Shown here piece by piece: positions 12,687 to 26,374 of a stretch of DNA of 64,000 bases; within the stretch, counting starts at the first letter, position 1, and the number at the start of each line of letters is the position of its first letter. Under the pieces are notes generated by a model. The model was not told where the DNA came from. It did not search any database and saw nothing but the letters and a program-made list of their open reading frames with translations. This DNA comes from Zingiber officinale (Eukaryota > Streptophyta > Magnoliopsida > Zingiberales > Zingiberaceae), in the NCBI RefSeq assembly GCF_018446385.1, contig NC_056001.1:108602436-108666435 (forward strand), written 5' to 3'. Made by a program: the position numbers and the translations under genes.

Positions 12687-15600
12687 ATGGCGGGAGCGGC
12701 CGTCGCCTCGCCCCTCAGCGCGTGGATCGCCGCCGCTGCGTGCCTGTCCTCCTCGTCGTCTCCAGCCACCGCGCGTTCCGACCAGACCCGTCGCGGGGTG
12801 CGTCGCGGGGGCGCCGGGCCTAGGAGGAGCCGCTGCTTTCCTGCCGCGGCGATCCCGTCCGGAGGCCTTCGTGGCTCCGGGATCCACTCCCTACTTAGAT
12901 CCTACCTCGCCTTCGAGCCCTGTCCCGACTTCTACCGGTCCTGCGGCGTCGACGGTCACGGCAATCGGTCGTCGCTATTTGGACTGTGGAAGGCCGATGT
13001 CCATCGACGGCGCCCGCGGATGTCCGCCGCCTCCGGTAGGGTGCCGCCCAGAAGGGCCATTGTTTCTTTAACCGCTTCTCCTCTGTTTCTGATTTATTTA
13101 TTTATTTCATTTTGTTTCTTTTGTTTTAACTGATGAAGGTTGCTTTACCAAGCAATCTCGAGGGCTTTGATTGTGGGATATGCTTTCTTAGTCGTTGTTT
13201 TTTAGTCCTCGAGATCAGGGTTTGTCATGGAGTTCGGCGTTGGACATCCTTTTTTTTTTTTTTTGACGTTTTTTTGTTGCTTCTCCTTAACCTGAAAGCG
13301 TGATGACAATATTAAAAAATATTCCTAGATAAAAAAATAGCTTCTTTGTTCGTCCAGGAATCACACAAATATTTTTCTGCTGAATGTTATGGCATCTGCA
13401 TTCTCTTTGTTTGGTTCTCAATCTTGATAGCTAAAATCTTACTGGCCAATGCGATCTTGATTCTTCCCATATACTAGTTAATTTAATTAGTTCTGTGACT
13501 TTTGTGAGAGTAAGACATATGCAGACAGTGGGTAAGGCTGTTTGGTTTGATAACATATCTAAGAAACAAAGCTAACTGGTTCAGTGCATAACTGCATTTT
13601 GATCAGTCTGGTTGTGTTACTTGGTTCTTTTCATTCCTTATCATGAAGTGGTTATGTGCTATTCTTTGCAAATTTCTTGGCTGGCTGCCTGCTCTACTAA
13701 TTCAGTGTCTGTGGTTCAGGGAAATTGATAACAGTTGCCTTGGGGTCAGCCAAGGAACTTGTGGGGAATAAGAATCTGAGGCGGGTTGTTGTGACCGGCA
13801 TGGGTGTGGTTACTCCTCTAGGCCATGATCCGGATATCTTCTACAATAACCTCCTCGAGGGCATCAGTGGCATAAGTGAAATTGAAGCATTTGACTGTTC
13901 CAGTTATCCCACGGTAGAACTTCTACTAAGTGTAGTGTTCCCTTTTATTCCTCACTAACTAAACCAATTTCTAATCTATTTAGGCACTACTCTGAGGACT
14001 AGCTGCTCATAACATTTTCTTTTGTAGAGAATTGCTGGGGAGATTAAATCGTTTTCTACAGATGGGTGGGTGGCTCCCAAGCTAGTGAAGAGGATGGACA
14101 ATTTCATGCTTTACTTGCTTACCGCTGCCAAAAAAGCATTGGAAGATGGTGGAGTCACAGAAGAGGTGATGAGCCAGTTTGAGAAAACAAAATGTGGAGT
14201 GTTGATTGGGTCTGCCTTGGGTGGAATGAAGGTTTGTTTACTGAGAACATTCCCGAATCATGAAGCACAATTGAAAGTAATTATTGATGAAATTTTGACA
14301 CTGCATTCAAAGTATTTATTTTTTGAATTTTCCTTGAGCTTACACATTATCAGACTTGGATTGTTCATTTTGAGTGAAGCTTATATAGTTTTAGTTTTAG
14401 TTTTGCAGATTTTCAATGATGCACTTGAAGCTTTGAGAGTCTCATACAAAAAGATAAGTCCGTTCTCTGTGCCCTTGGCAACCACAAATATGGGCTCTGC
14501 AATGCTTGCAATAGATCTGGTTTGTTCAAACTGTTCTTTCATCATGTTTAATTGTGTATGTTTTTTTTTTTTTTTGTAAACACATTAATTGGATGTACCT
14601 CGTTGTCAAATTCATAGGGTTGGATGGGCCCAAACTATTCTATTTCAACTGCATGTGCAACGAGCAATTTCTGTATCTTGAATGCAGCCAACCATATTAT
14701 ACGAGGTGAAGCTGTAAGTCACTCAGTGTTCATAAATTAACCACAAGTGTCAGACTTTCTACAATACATCTCTCCTCTCTCTAATGTTACAGGATGTGAT
14801 GCTTTGTGGTGGATCTGATGCTGCGATCATACCTATCGGTGTGCATTTTCATTTGATGTCAACAGTTTCTCACAACTATTGTCATCTATTCCATGAACAT
14901 ATTGCAGGATTAGGTGGTTTTGTGGCATGCAAAGCACTTTCGCAGAGGAATAATGACCCCCAAAAAGCATCACGCCCCTGGGACGTTGTAAGTTGAGTCC
15001 ATATGCTTATATTCAAACTCTAATTTCCTCAAAGAAAGTATCTTACTTGCAATAAAATGCAGTCTGATGAACAATATTAATTGGAAACATTTGCCTGCAA
15101 AGCAGAAGAGTATATAAACTGCTTCATTCAAAGCAAAACTTAAAAAAAAAAATCAAGTTAACTCTTTTTTCTTTCAATGGTTAGACACATTTATCAAAAT
15201 TATTTGGTTTATAAATTGAGTTTATATGTTAGGTGCATGAATTTCATTTATTTTGTTGATTGATAATTATCAGGATCGCGATGGATTTGTGATTGGGGAA
15301 GGGGCTGGCGTGCTACTGTTGGAAGAATTAGAGCATGCTAAGGTTAAGAAATATTGATGCTGTATTTCCTGTATGGGACTTCTCATCTTTTTATTTATAA
15401 TCATCCTTGATTTCTTTGTTTATTTTATATTTTTTTATCTATAGCAAAGAGGTGCAAAAATCTATGCCGAGTTTCTAGGAGGAAGCTTCACCTGTGATGC
15501 TTACCATGTGACAGAGCCACATCCTGAAGGTAACACTTGTCACTGCATTTTTTTTTTAATATTCACAAGAACCTAATGGGCATATGATAAATCAGGGAGG

Positions 15601-18424
15601 GGAATAATTCTTTGCATTGAGAATGCTCTATCAGAATCAGGAGTGTGCAGAGAGGACGTTAACTATGTAAATGCCCATGCAACTTCAACGCCCTTTGGTG
15701 ATTTAAAAGAATACCAAGTTCTTAGTCATTGTTTTGGAAGTAATCCCGAGGTGTGCAATTGGAGTAAAAAATGCCTATTTTTTTTTTCTGTCCCTTATAC
15801 TGATCTAACTGAACTTAACTTTTAGCTGAAGGTGAATTCAACAAAATCCATGATTGGTCACCTATTAGGAGCTGCTGGGGCAGTGGAAGCTGTTGCTGTA
15901 GTGCAAGTAAGGATCTTCATTTCCTTATTGTCAGCTTTAATTTGTGAATATTACAGACTTCCATATTTTTATGTCGTTAAGTGATGATCACTATACTCTC
16001 TGAAGTTGTACTTGATTTTGAAAAGCTGATTAGTCTTCCTTGCTTCCGTTGTTAGATAACTATGATCAACTTGCATTAGAAAGGAACTTGACTGCAATCT
16101 TAAAGTTTCATGTGTTAAGGGCATGCATTCTTAACTTCATATAATATTTCATGTAACCATTTTATCTTTTTTGTCCTTTGTAAAACCTAACCACATCCAC
16201 GAGAAAGGTTGTTTACATACATTATAGCATTATGCAGCTGGCACTTTACATTAGTGATTGGACCAATACAGTAACAGTTAGAACACAAGAAATTGGAGGT
16301 TCTGTGCCTATTGTTAATGGAGTTCAACCTCTACTGTTTCCAAGACTGATTCATCATGTTGTAATCTCAACATGTTAAAGGGGTAAACCTTGACACTCGC
16401 GGATACTAAACTATACCTTTATACTGTCCTCTCACACACGCATATACAAAAAACCCACAATATTTTGTAATTTTGCAATTTCAATGAACATTTTTATGGA
16501 GTTGAACTCCTACTATTTCCGAGAACCAATTCATTATGTGGTAATCTCAACATATTACAGGGGTAAACCTGGATACTCATGGATCTCAAACTATTGCTGA
16601 TTATCAGTTAATCTGAAAATTCTGAAGGTCAAACTATAGTGATGGTATGTGGCTTGATAGTCACAATTGTGTTCCATGAAATATCAACAGAGCTTACTTA
16701 GCAAAATGAAAGAGTGCACAATATCTTGAAAAATGTTGTCAGAATTCAAAAATGGAAGAAATCTTGACCAAAAAAAAATACATTAAGTTTGGAGGAATTA
16801 TCTTGATACTTATAACTAGAAGGTATTTTTTTTTGCCTATGAGCTAATTGTTTTGGCTGTGTTAAAACTTAGATGTTATTGCTTTTTGTTAATCATTTTA
16901 AAACTAAATGTTTTTGAATATTGCAGAATGTATTTGTATGTTTTTTGAATATTTCCCTAAATAAAATACATATGCGCTATGTCTGTGACCCAAACTCATG
17001 TCACCTGCATTCATGCATACACTTTTTGAAACCTTAGTCAAACTTGATCAGTGGTTTCAAATTCATTTTATCACACATTATACAAGAGAGATAAGGATCA
17101 TTCCACATGTGATAATCAAAACATGGTGCCAACTTGATACACTGATGATAATACATATATTTTTCCAATTTGGATATAGCAAAAGTGAAAACTTTCAATT
17201 TTTTTTTTCAAAAAAAATAATTATGGGCATATTTACTTCATGTGGGAGGAACATAGTGATGCAAAACTTAAGTCTACAGAATTGTATTGATCGGCTCTTC
17301 ATTTTGGGGTATTGGTATACAGTTGAGGAACTCCTATGTCCTTTCAATCAGTCAAGAGCCACTATGATCGTTGTTGATTTTTGCATTTTATGTCTTGGAT
17401 AGTTAAAATTTGCCTGTTATAATTCCCTTTAGTTCAAATAGGAGCCCCTGTTTCCCCTTCAGTTTTGTAATCCAGATTGAAAAAAAAACAAAATTTAGTA
17501 ACATGAGAACTAATTCAAGAAAGCTACTATCAATAACAGTGATGCCTGGAATTCCATTCTTGCAAGTTAATGCTTCACAGAACTATGGATCCATTTAAGC
17601 ACTCATTTTTTGGGGCAAATGGATGTCTTTATCTTGGCCATTTCACATGTGCAGGCTATTCGAACAGGTTGGGTCCATCCTAACATTAACCTGGATAATC
17701 CAGAGGAAAGTGTGGTATGTTACCATCTATCAATTTGCATTTCTCATCTTACCACTATTAATATGATTAGTTAGAGATGCCAAGTTGGGTATTCTAGGAA
17801 TCTGTTAATTGTGTTCGGCACAGGTCTGTGTTGGGTATCTTGAAAGGGGTAAAATGAGCTTTAGGTTCGGGATTGAATATCAGTAATCGCGTAACAATAT
17901 GTTGCCTTTGAAATAGTACCCTCTAAAAGGATTGTTTGTTCCCTAGTAGATACTTTTTATCTTTGCAGCAAACAAAAACTGGTACATTTGATCAACAAAG
18001 ACCTACATTCAGTACTATGATGGTTTTTGATCTGCCATCTATTCGATACGAAAAGGGAGAATAAGGATCTCACTGTGTCACTGGAATTTTCAAAAACAGA
18101 TTGCAAGTGAAAAAGGGAAATTACCTGAGAAGTAGATTACCTTTCTGTGAGGTAGTTATGGTAAAAAGCTTTACGGTTAAGCATATTTTAATAGATATCA
18201 CAAATTAGCAAATCCACCAATCTCCCTAATTATACTGTTAAAAAACAAGAATGAACTTACTCAAGATTCACAGTTTTGGTAATCTTTCTCACTGTGATTT
18301 GATACAGGATGTGGATCGGCTAGTCAGTTCAAGGAAGGAGAGGTTGGATGTGAAGGTAGCACTGTCAAACTCCTTCGGTTTTGGCGGCCACAACTCAGCG
18401 ATCCTACTTGCACCTTACAAATAA
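12687..18424 (+). CDS. KASII: 3-oxoacyl-[ACP] synthase II, plastid (KAS II / FAB1), 13 exons
   Basis: KAS II condenses malonyl-ACP with palmitoyl-ACP in the plastid stroma, the step from 16:0 to 18:0 that sets the C16/C18 ratio. Exons read: 12687-13035, 13720-13913, 14028-14231, 14409-14519, 14618-14713, 14793-14838, 14908-14987, 15274-15342, 15445-15529, 15596-15750, 15826-15906, 17655-17714, 18308-18424. All introns are GT-AG and all phases join, giving 1647 nt and 548 aa, close to the ~541 aa of Arabidopsis FAB1. The first exon is GC-rich and encodes a Ser/Ala/Arg-rich transit peptide starting [10 protein letters not shown]. The thiolase-fold core begins at [18 protein letters not shown]. 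The catalytic triad is present: Cys299 (STACATSN), His439 (NAHATST) and His475 (MIGHLLGA), plus Lys470; the C-terminal loop is [10 protein letters not shown]. Intron 11 (1748 bp) is long and holds an imperfect direct duplication (about 16320-16412 and 16500-16592). KAS I is excluded by the KAS II-type N-terminus and the EALRxSYKK region. All exons are intact. Confidence 0.96.
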
Positions 18425-21400
18425 CAGAAAAATGGTGCTTCAGGACACAGCTCTGGACTGCATATTACCTTTACTACAATATATTTTCTGGTTATTGAAT
18501 TGTCTATCTGATACATGAATAAGAAGAAAAATAAATGAGCTATTTGTTCTGAGATGCTAATGTTTCTCTTTTGAGAAGGAAGCCTCAAAAACTTACATGA
18601 GATTTCTGTTTCTATTGCATCAAGTCTGTAAGCTTTCTCTAGTTAAGCATCCGCCCAAAATGGATCAATGTGGCGGCAGGACTGAACGTAAAGGAGGAAG
18701 TTTAAATTGTATTTCCCAGGTGCATCAAGTCTATATGAAATGAGACACACTCGATAAGTTATAACAGAAATTCAAATACAACTAAGGCAAAATAGAACAG
18801 AACCATTTAAACAAGCACACATTTTTCTGAACTTGAAGATATAAATGTACATTGATATTTGAAAGATAGAACCACCCTAATATATGTCACAAAAAAACAC
18901 ATCTTAAACAGAAGAGAAATTTAAAATAAAAATAAACAAACAGATAAACATGCCTCTTGATTGTTGCAGTTATTCTCCAAGTCTTTCATCACTTTCCCAT
19001 AAATTTGACAAACAAAAAAAGTGTGATCAGCGTCAAAACTGTTGGAGGTTGCTGAACAAGCCAAAATTTGCATTTTGTAATCCATGTTCAACTTGTTGAG
19101 CTGCATTTATATTTGTTTATCCGCCTGCACCATCATAAATGAAGGGTCTAAGCTATTGTTTCAGTTCAAATAGTTTGAAGACAATAGTATGGAATGACAA
19201 AATGATGAGGGGCAAGCATATGAAGTTCTGCACATCCAACAATGCCACAAAATACAAGGCTAATCACAAAAATGAAGATAGCCAAACTTATGAAATGAAG
19301 GGTTACAAAATGATGATAGTCAAGCTTACGAATCTTCATACACAAACAAGGCTTATCCTGATAAGGGTTTAAAGCTGACAACGTAAAACCATTTAACTGA
19401 TACCAAGAATTAGGACATAACATTCACAAGCAAATTAACTGCATAAAATGAAAGCTTGACAACTAATTTCAGTGAAACTTTAACACGTGCAGGAAATTTC
19501 AGGAGAAGAATCTGTGCGGCTAATAGCCCTGATAATTAATTTAAGCATATCGAGCAATATCAACCGGAAGCTCATTCATTCACATACAACCTAGTGGAGG
19601 ATTATATGTACCTTGTTTGTACTTGGACAGAAAAAAAAATTCAAAAATCATCTAAGACAAAAGTGATCAGTGGCAAGATTTTTGGGATAAATATTTTAGT
19701 GAAGGCAGAAGAATATTTCACATAGAGCTATGGATAACTTCTCAAGATAGTCAAAATATAAATACATTTTAATTTAATATTTAGCTCACAATATCTTGTT
19801 GTTTGGCAGATTGCTTCATGACCTCTCGTCAAGTCAGAGTGTATCATGATTCAAACCGTGCATTCTTTCTCTTGTTTATCAAAAAAGGATTTCAGAACCC
19901 CTCATAATAATCATCTAGAAGCCATTTTTCTGTAAAAAAACAACCTAACAGCCTTAGTTCTGCAGGAAATCTGAGGTGTGACAAGATGTAGCAGGTGTTT
20001 GGATTATGTACTTTCTCTTGCAAAATTGAACCACAAATTCCAAATTTGATCATTTTGGTTCCATTCTATTTTCTTAATCTATTTACCATGTGAACTAAGT
20101 CCACTAGTCACATCTAACTAATTGTTTATGGTTTTGTCCAATAAATGATTGAACTTTTTTCTTTTGTTTGTATATTGCTCTGAAAATTTTCAGAATTCAA
20201 TCTTCTTCAATTGGAACTTGAACGACATTCGATGTCTGGGGGCTATCAATTCATCTTGTAAGGTGAAATTCTTGATTGTATTATCATCTGGCATGTAATG
20301 TTGTGTACAACTGAATCATCTGTTCGCTATCATGGGTTTCTTCTAATTAGCACCAATGGATGTAAAGATTACTAGATAAGGCTCAAGAAACTGTCTAACA
20401 TGCTAAAATACTTTACACTCAGTTCCCTCAAGTGGTTTCAGATCCTGTGATGTGAGCAAGAAATTTTAGCTGAGATCGTAAGTGATAATCTATAGGACAT
20501 GCCTTCTTTTGCAAATGCCTCAGCCACAGAATGATCAAATGGTCCCTCTGCCCAGTGTCTCCTAGTTTCCAGAAAACACTAGAATCTAACAAGTAAATCA
20601 TACTTCTTAATATTACAATGTGTTGGTGGTGGTGGTAAAAGGAAATTGGGTTACGAGTACATGGTCCAACTTTCATCACAACAATTATCCCATGCATGTA
20701 CAGAGGGGACCATCCTACATTGGGGTATATAATTAAGAAAGGACTGTGACCTCATGAATCATAGAGCATAGCCACACATACACACATACACCCCATAAAT
20801 GAGATACTCAGATGGACTATATCTAGGTCACAAGAAACCAACTCTGAGCTTCTGTTCTTTGGTGGTGCCGAGTTGATGAGCTGGTTCTGGTTGGGCTAAG
20901 TTATATTAAGGTACTTTGACCATGAATCATCCAAACCTCTACCTTCACTTTCTCCTGTTCAGTGTTGCCACATGTCACCTTCAATCTGAAGGAAGCACAT
21001 GGAACGGATGCATCAGACCACATCAGCAGTAAATATGGGACCACCCAGGCACATGAAAGGGAGATAATTTAAGAGCATAATATTGTTGCCTTAAATGCCT
21101 AACAATGACAACCAGACATTTGTTGATGTCCAAATGATTTGGTATTTCAATGAGACTTGGCAGACAACTAATGACCAAGGACCACATTCTGCCTCACTTT
21201 TTAGCATCTAGTGTATCTTAAGATTTTGTTTAGAAAGTTAATCTCATCATATCAGCTAGCATTTCAATAGAAGTTATGCATAATGTGGCACTATAGATTT
21301 TCAATAAAGCACTCCTCGTAATTATTCTGTGAGATTATTCATATAGAAATTTACTGCAGAAATCTCATGCCAAAGAGAAAACAACAAAGATTACAAGAAA

Positions 21401-22013
21401 AAAATTCTTGCTTTATGTTCTATTGAAGTTCACAAGGACAGAGAAACTAAAATATATTACACTATACAGTAACAGAATCAAATATTTTAAAACTTATTGG
21501 ACAGGCATACTCATGTCACTTGTTGTTAATCAGGTTTACATCATAGCATTATCCCAGCCGAGTCAGAAATTTCAAGTAATTAAAATTTTCTAATGACAGA
21601 CTTCCATTATTCTGTATCCGAGTACAGTGAAACATAAATCATAGAGAATCTAAAGAAACAGTAATGATTGTAATTATGAATGTGATTTCCAAGTTGTAAG
21701 GATCTTTTGATTCTAATTTTATCAGCTACAAAAAGCATTTAAAATATTTACTGGAAAAGAAATAACCCCCCAAAATTTGTTACATCATATCCACTGAGTG
21801 AATACACATCTCTGTATCTATGTATCTATCTCGGTGCATTAGAGAGTTGATAGGTTCTGCCCTACGAAACCAGACGAAATCCATCATGGTTCTTTAAATT
21901 CACCTACCATTTCACATCCTCCTTTGAAACCTGAAAATCCATCGCTATCCAAGTTCATCTACCATTTCATATTCCTTGGTATAACTTGGTCAAGGAATAT
22001 TGGAGAGTGAGGG
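18425..22013. other. Intergenic DNA between KASII and the 22014 gene
   Basis: There is no ORF with recognisable domains on either strand. The first few hundred bases are probably the KASII 3' UTR. Short open stretches (such as 19139-19423) are weak and unsupported. Just before the next gene, a CACCTACCATTTCA-like phrase near 21900 recurs in altered form near 21955. Confidence 0.5.
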
Positions 22014-23192
22014 ATGGCAAGGAACTCCCATACAAAGAATATCACCAAGAAGATGGAGGTGGAGGCGCACACGTTAAATACATGTCAACTCTCAAGTGTC
22101 TACATCAATCATGTTGCCAAGCAGCTGGGCTCTTCAAGACCTGAAGATCTCATGGAATCAAAATCTAGAGGCAAGGCAAGTTTTAGTGAAATTTCCCAAG
22201 ATCACTCCAAGAATAGGAGATACTTCAGTGGATCTCAACAAGAATCACACCCAACATCAGTAAATTCTCCAATACCAAAGAAGCAAGTGCGAAGGCGACT
22301 CCATGCAAGTAAGCCTTATCAAGAAAGATTACTTAACATGGCAGAGGCTAGGCGAGAGATTGTAACCGCCCTTAAACTTCATAGAGCTACCATGAAGCAT
22401 GCAACTGAGGTGCAAAAATTCCAGCAGCAACAGCAAAATCCAACACCTTCTCCAACTCTAGAGCTATCTCCAGCAGTGTTAGAAGAGATACAGAAGGAGT
22501 TGAATGAGAATAGGATCAACTTTAAAACTCATTTATTCAATTACACCTTTCCTACCTACCTTCAGAATACCGAATTGTTACCCTGTAAATTCCATGCTTT
22601 CCCTTGGATTTATCCACCTATTACCACAATACCTGTCCACGATAAACTCAACAACCCTTTCTTTAATCATCCATTAGGCTTAGATTTAAACCTTCAATGT
22701 TTCAACAATAAAAGCAATCCCTTCAGCGACAATCTTTGCTGGGAATCCACAATCCAGCCATCATCACAGCCAACTTCATCTTCATCAAACTCTCCTAATA
22801 GTAGCATACCAAATTTCCAGACCTCCTGCCTCTCAAAGAGTTCCTGCCAGGCCTCTTGTGATGCACTTGACCGTGCATCAGGGGCATTCCATCCAAGGAT
22901 GGATCCTGATGAAATTGCAGAGATCCATTTGATCGGGGAGCAGCATGACATGGAGTGGAATGACAAGATGAACATGATGACATCAGCATGGTGGAGTAAA
23001 CTCCTAAGAAACATGGATGGCAGCTTTTGTGAGAGTGCAGGAGGAGAGGAAATGGATTCACATGACGAGGTTTTCAACATGCTATCTTGTTTGAGTAATG
23101 GAGATGCTAGGAAGTCTTGCCTCTCTGAGCAACATATGTGGAACTACTACAACGAAGATAACTACCTTCCTGATGCCACATTTCCATGGTAA
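22014..23192 (+). CDS. Plant protein of unknown function, 392 aa, single exon
   Basis: The reading frame is uninterrupted from ATG to TAA, and I do not recognise a named family with certainty. The N-terminal third is polar and Ser/Lys-rich. A basic run ([12 protein letters not shown], about residues 84-95) could serve as a nuclear localisation signal. It is followed by a conserved-looking amphipathic helix ([20 protein letters not shown], about 109-128) and a short poly-Gln run. The middle is Pro/Asn/Phe-rich, including an LGLDLNLQ phrase that resembles EAR-type repressor motifs. A Ser/Asn linker follows, then a C-terminal acidic block ([21 protein letters not shown], here described by its Asp/Glu pattern) and a Trp-rich SAWWSKLL. 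There is no signal peptide or membrane segment. The start could instead be Met14. A role in transcriptional regulation is only a guess from the basic patch and LDLNL. Confidence 0.75.
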   Translation: MARNSHTKNITKKMEVEAHTLNTCQLSSVYINHVAKQLGSSRPEDLMESKSRGKASFSEISQDHSKNRRYFSGSQQESHPTSVNSPIPKKQVRRRLHASKPYQERLLNMAEARREIVTALKLHRATMKHATEVQKFQQQQQNPTPSPTLELSPAVLEEIQKELNENRINFKTHLFNYTFPTYLQNTELLPCKFHAFPWIYPPITTIPVHDKLNNPFFNHPLGLDLNLQCFNNKSNPFSDNLCWESTIQPSSQPTSSSSNSPNSSIPNFQTSCLSKSSCQASCDALDRASGAFHPRMDPDEIAEIHLIGEQHDMEWNDKMNMMTSAWWSKLLRNMDGSFCESAGGEEMDSHDEVFNMLSCLSNGDARKSCLSEQHMWNYYNEDNYLPDATFPW

Positions 23193-24734
23193 CATGGAAT
23201 TTGAATTTAGAGGACAAAATTCATAAACATTTTAGTATTATTTTCATACTGTTATATGGACCCTTCCCTTTTAAAATTGTCTAGATTTCTATGAATTCTA
23301 AGATCTTGCTAATATATGTAGAGACTGAAGTCTATGAAGCCATGCTTCAGTTAACAAACCAAAGCTTCAGCTAACCAAGATAATATGACCTAGAATGATG
23401 GGAATTTGAAGATATCATGCCTTGTAGACTGTCAATTATTATTAGAAATTTAGGAAGAATTTGATAGTCAATCATTGTTACCGTGCTACATAGAACAAAC
23501 AATTAGGAATAGTCTTTAACTCTTTCTTTTCGTGCATTTTTTATATTGGAAAAATGAAAGTTCAGATGTAGAATGGATGCTATAATTTCTGTATAGAAAG
23601 GATCAATCGTCACAGACTTAGTACACATCCAATACCATTCCCAAATCCAAATGAAAATGGTCAAGCATTAGGTTAGGCCAGGACAATTGGCACGAAAATT
23701 TATCTAAGCTGTGAACATGAATCCTCACCCAATATGAGCTCAATAAAAGGATAAGATTCATATAGCCGATCTAAAATAGTTGGGGTAATCACATATTGAT
23801 GATGATGAGTCCCAGACTTGAATTGGTTTATCCTGTTGAAACCCTTGGAACTAATAAAATAACAAAAATTAACTAACTACATATGTAGCCTTATTTTATT
23901 CTCTTGATTTCTTTGAAATAATTAAGAATCATAATACAGTTTGAATGAGGATGTATAGTGTATCCTCATCGAAACAAGGAGAGAAATTATTTTATCCTTG
24001 GTTTGTACGGACATTACTTCAATTCTCATTACAACTTTTCTCCAGTTACAAGTGAATGGAAGTGCAGAAGCATAAAATATGAAACCTGAGGATCATATTT
24101 TCCTTCAAAATTTATGGTTTACCTTCCTATAAATACTTCCTAATCTAGCATGTCCTCTGCTATTGATATGTAAAAGATACTATATAAAGCATAATATAGA
24201 AAATTCCATAAGTTCTCATCACAATCCTAGCCATCATAAAGACCTGAAGCAAAGGCCACTGAATTGACAATAATATGCATTTACTTCTTCAAAGACCACT
24301 TCTTTTCTTGCCTAAGGCATCTTCAACCATGAATGCCAAACAACAACGGTCCATACCTTATTCTCTCATGAGAAGGCATGAATATGAACATTCTGATTCT
24401 GCAGGAGAGTTCAGAAGAGCAATAGCAGGAAAGGAGAAAAGGTGTGGAAATCGGAGGCACTTTCCCAATCAAAGGAAATAACATACCTAATCCATTTAAC
24501 ATAATAACACGCGTTATAAGACAATGATTCAAGGTCAAAGAGCTATTTGTTGTTCGAAAAAATGTCTCAAATCTACTAACAAAGTAAAACTATCAGTCAC
24601 ACTGTGACCGCATCCGCAATTTAAACGCTAAAGATTGTTACTTTTAGGACATCAAAAGTTTCCAGAAACAATGCCAAAGATTCTGCACTTACTATGCAAT
24701 ATTTTCTGTAAATAAACATGACCGTATACTTTAA
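23193..24734. other. Intergenic DNA with a possible LINE 3'-tail fragment
   Basis: No supported gene is present. At about 23750-23800 the phrase CATATAGCCGATCTAAAATA, followed by AGTTGGGG and GATGATGATG, resembles the conserved 3' tail of plant RTE-type LINEs. This is a weak fragment without target duplications. A short open frame at 24275-24481 has no recognisable features. Confidence 0.35.
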
Positions 24735-25071
24735 AAGCATCGAATCGCAAATAAAAATTGAGATAGCAAACCAGCGGTGGCTTGGGCTTTACTTGTTGAG
24801 AGAGCTGTTCCCACCAAACCTCCATCCGCATTCCTGACTGGTGGAGCAGACAAATAGGAAGAAGCCGCCCCACTAATCCCAAAAAAATCGTCGCTTGCAT
24901 CCCTCACTGCCAAACCTTATCTCTTGCTAGATCAGAGAAACAGGATCATTGAATAGACTGGTACCTACTACTGAACATTGCATCTCGAACAAATTGAATG
25001 AAGCATGTGAATGGCCTCTCTCTGTTCGTAAACTCCGCGTCGACTCGCCATTGATGATCTAGGTCAGCCAT
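24735..25071 (-). CDS. Possible small two-exon gene, hypothetical
   Basis: On the minus strand an ATG at 25071 opens a short frame beginning MADLDHQWRV and containing ERPFTCFIQFVRDAMF. Several GT donors lie near 24965-24972. A good acceptor (TTTGGCAG) ends at 24907, leading into a frame containing DASDDFFGISGAASSYLSAP that runs to a stop at about 24731-24735. A GC-rich leader precedes the ATG, as expected for a plant 5' UTR. The exact donor is undecided, since one choice restores the frame and another does not, and more exons may follow downstream. I recognise no family. Confidence 0.3.
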
Positions 25072-25445
25072 TAGGAGGCTATTTGCGTGCGGCCGTGCGG
25101 GTCACGATTTAGAGGGGAAATTTCCAATTCGCCCATGCTATTTTTTTTTAATTTTCAAAATACCCTTGCAGATTCACAGTACAAGTTGCAGCTGATATTA
25201 ATAGATAGGGGTGAAAATATAAAATTCGAAAACTTTTAAAGTGTTCGATAATTTTAAAAATCCATAATATATTTTATGGAAGTAAATACTAAAATTTAAT
25301 AGACAAATTGGAATTTCCTCTCTATAAAATTTAAAACTATTAAATTATTAATCACCGACACCATCAATTCATCTAGTCAAATAATAGCATGATTAGTTAT
25401 TTTAAAAGCATGGAAAATAAAATTTTCTTTATATATTTCATCAAA

Positions 25446-25888
25446 TCGCAGGTGAGACCTGCTATATTATATGGAGCTGAATGTTAGGTTATGACTCGAA
25501 CACATGAGCATAAGATGAGAGTTGCAGAGATGAGGATGTTAAGATGGATGTGTGGACATACGAAGATGGACAAAATAAGGAATGAGAGCATTAAAGAGAA
25601 AGTCGGAGTTGCATCTATTGAGGACAAACTCCGAGAGACACGTTTAAGATGGTACGGACATGTACTTAGACAACCAATAAATGCTCCAGTTAGGCGATGT
25701 GAAACCATGATAAACATGCATATCAAACGAGGAAGAGGACGACCAAAAAGACTTGATTAGCAATAATAAAACAAGATAAAATTTATTTAAATATAGATGA
25801 TAATATAATAGGAGATAGAATTCAATGACATAAAAGGATTCATACAGCCGACCCCACTTAGTGAGAAAAAACTTGATTGTTATTGTTG
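25446..25888 (+). mobile_element. 5'-truncated RTE-type LINE with perfect 14-bp target duplication
   Basis: TATATTTCATCAAA occurs at 25432-25445 and again at 25889-25902. Between them lies the end of a LINE ORF. Its translation contains RPAILYGAECW (with the Trp codon now TAG), MRVAEMRMLRWMCGH, RLRWYGHVLRQP and RGRGRPKR, the conserved C-terminal tail of plant RTE-like reverse transcriptase proteins. It is followed by the 3' phrase ACAGCCGACCCCACTTAGTG and a short TTG-rich end. The element is truncated at its 5' end, as usual for LINEs, and is non-functional. Confidence 0.85.
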
Positions 25889-25902
25889 TATATTTCATCA
25901 AA

Positions 25903-26374
25903 CCATGTGAAATTATAGATTTGACTACGACCCGTAAAATAGAAAGTTTATTTTTCAGAAGAAAATAATAATAATAAAACAATCAAAATTATTCATCCAT
26001 AAAAGCATTCCAATCCATGAGAGTCTAAGTCAGACTCATGGTGCGACTCCAAGTCCAACAAGAACAGGTCGAAGTCAAAATTAAAAATGATTGTTTGACT
26101 TTGATGAAGATGATAGTTGGTATCAATTTGACTAAGACTTCTTTTAGAAACATGCTTTACTTTAATGGCAATATGTTGTCATATAGAAACCAGATCCTCT
26201 CTGAAAAACTGATACATTGATATTTCTGAAATTTCTGTAGTAAGAGCAATGACAATATGTTGTCACCTCAAATTTTATTTCCTCTTTACAAGAAAAAAAA
26301 TATCTAGAAAATAAGAAAGAACTGAAACTTGTGGGCATGCTCAAGAAGGGGATCATCTGAACTCGAGTCAAGAA
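25903..26374. other. Downstream flank of the JAZ gene
   Basis: This is AT-rich with no gene. It probably includes the 3' UTR of the minus-strand JAZ gene. The phrase CAATATGTTGTCA occurs twice (near 26168 and 26250) in otherwise unrelated context. Confidence 0.4.

Noticed and set aside
12524-13133. Alternative frames across KASII exon 1
   Set aside because: High GC content leaves them open; only the frame starting at 12687 joins in phase with exon 2 and resembles the KAS II N-terminus.
19139-19423. Opposed ORFs of 77-85 aa downstream of KASII
   Set aside because: Low-information sequences on both strands with no family resemblance.
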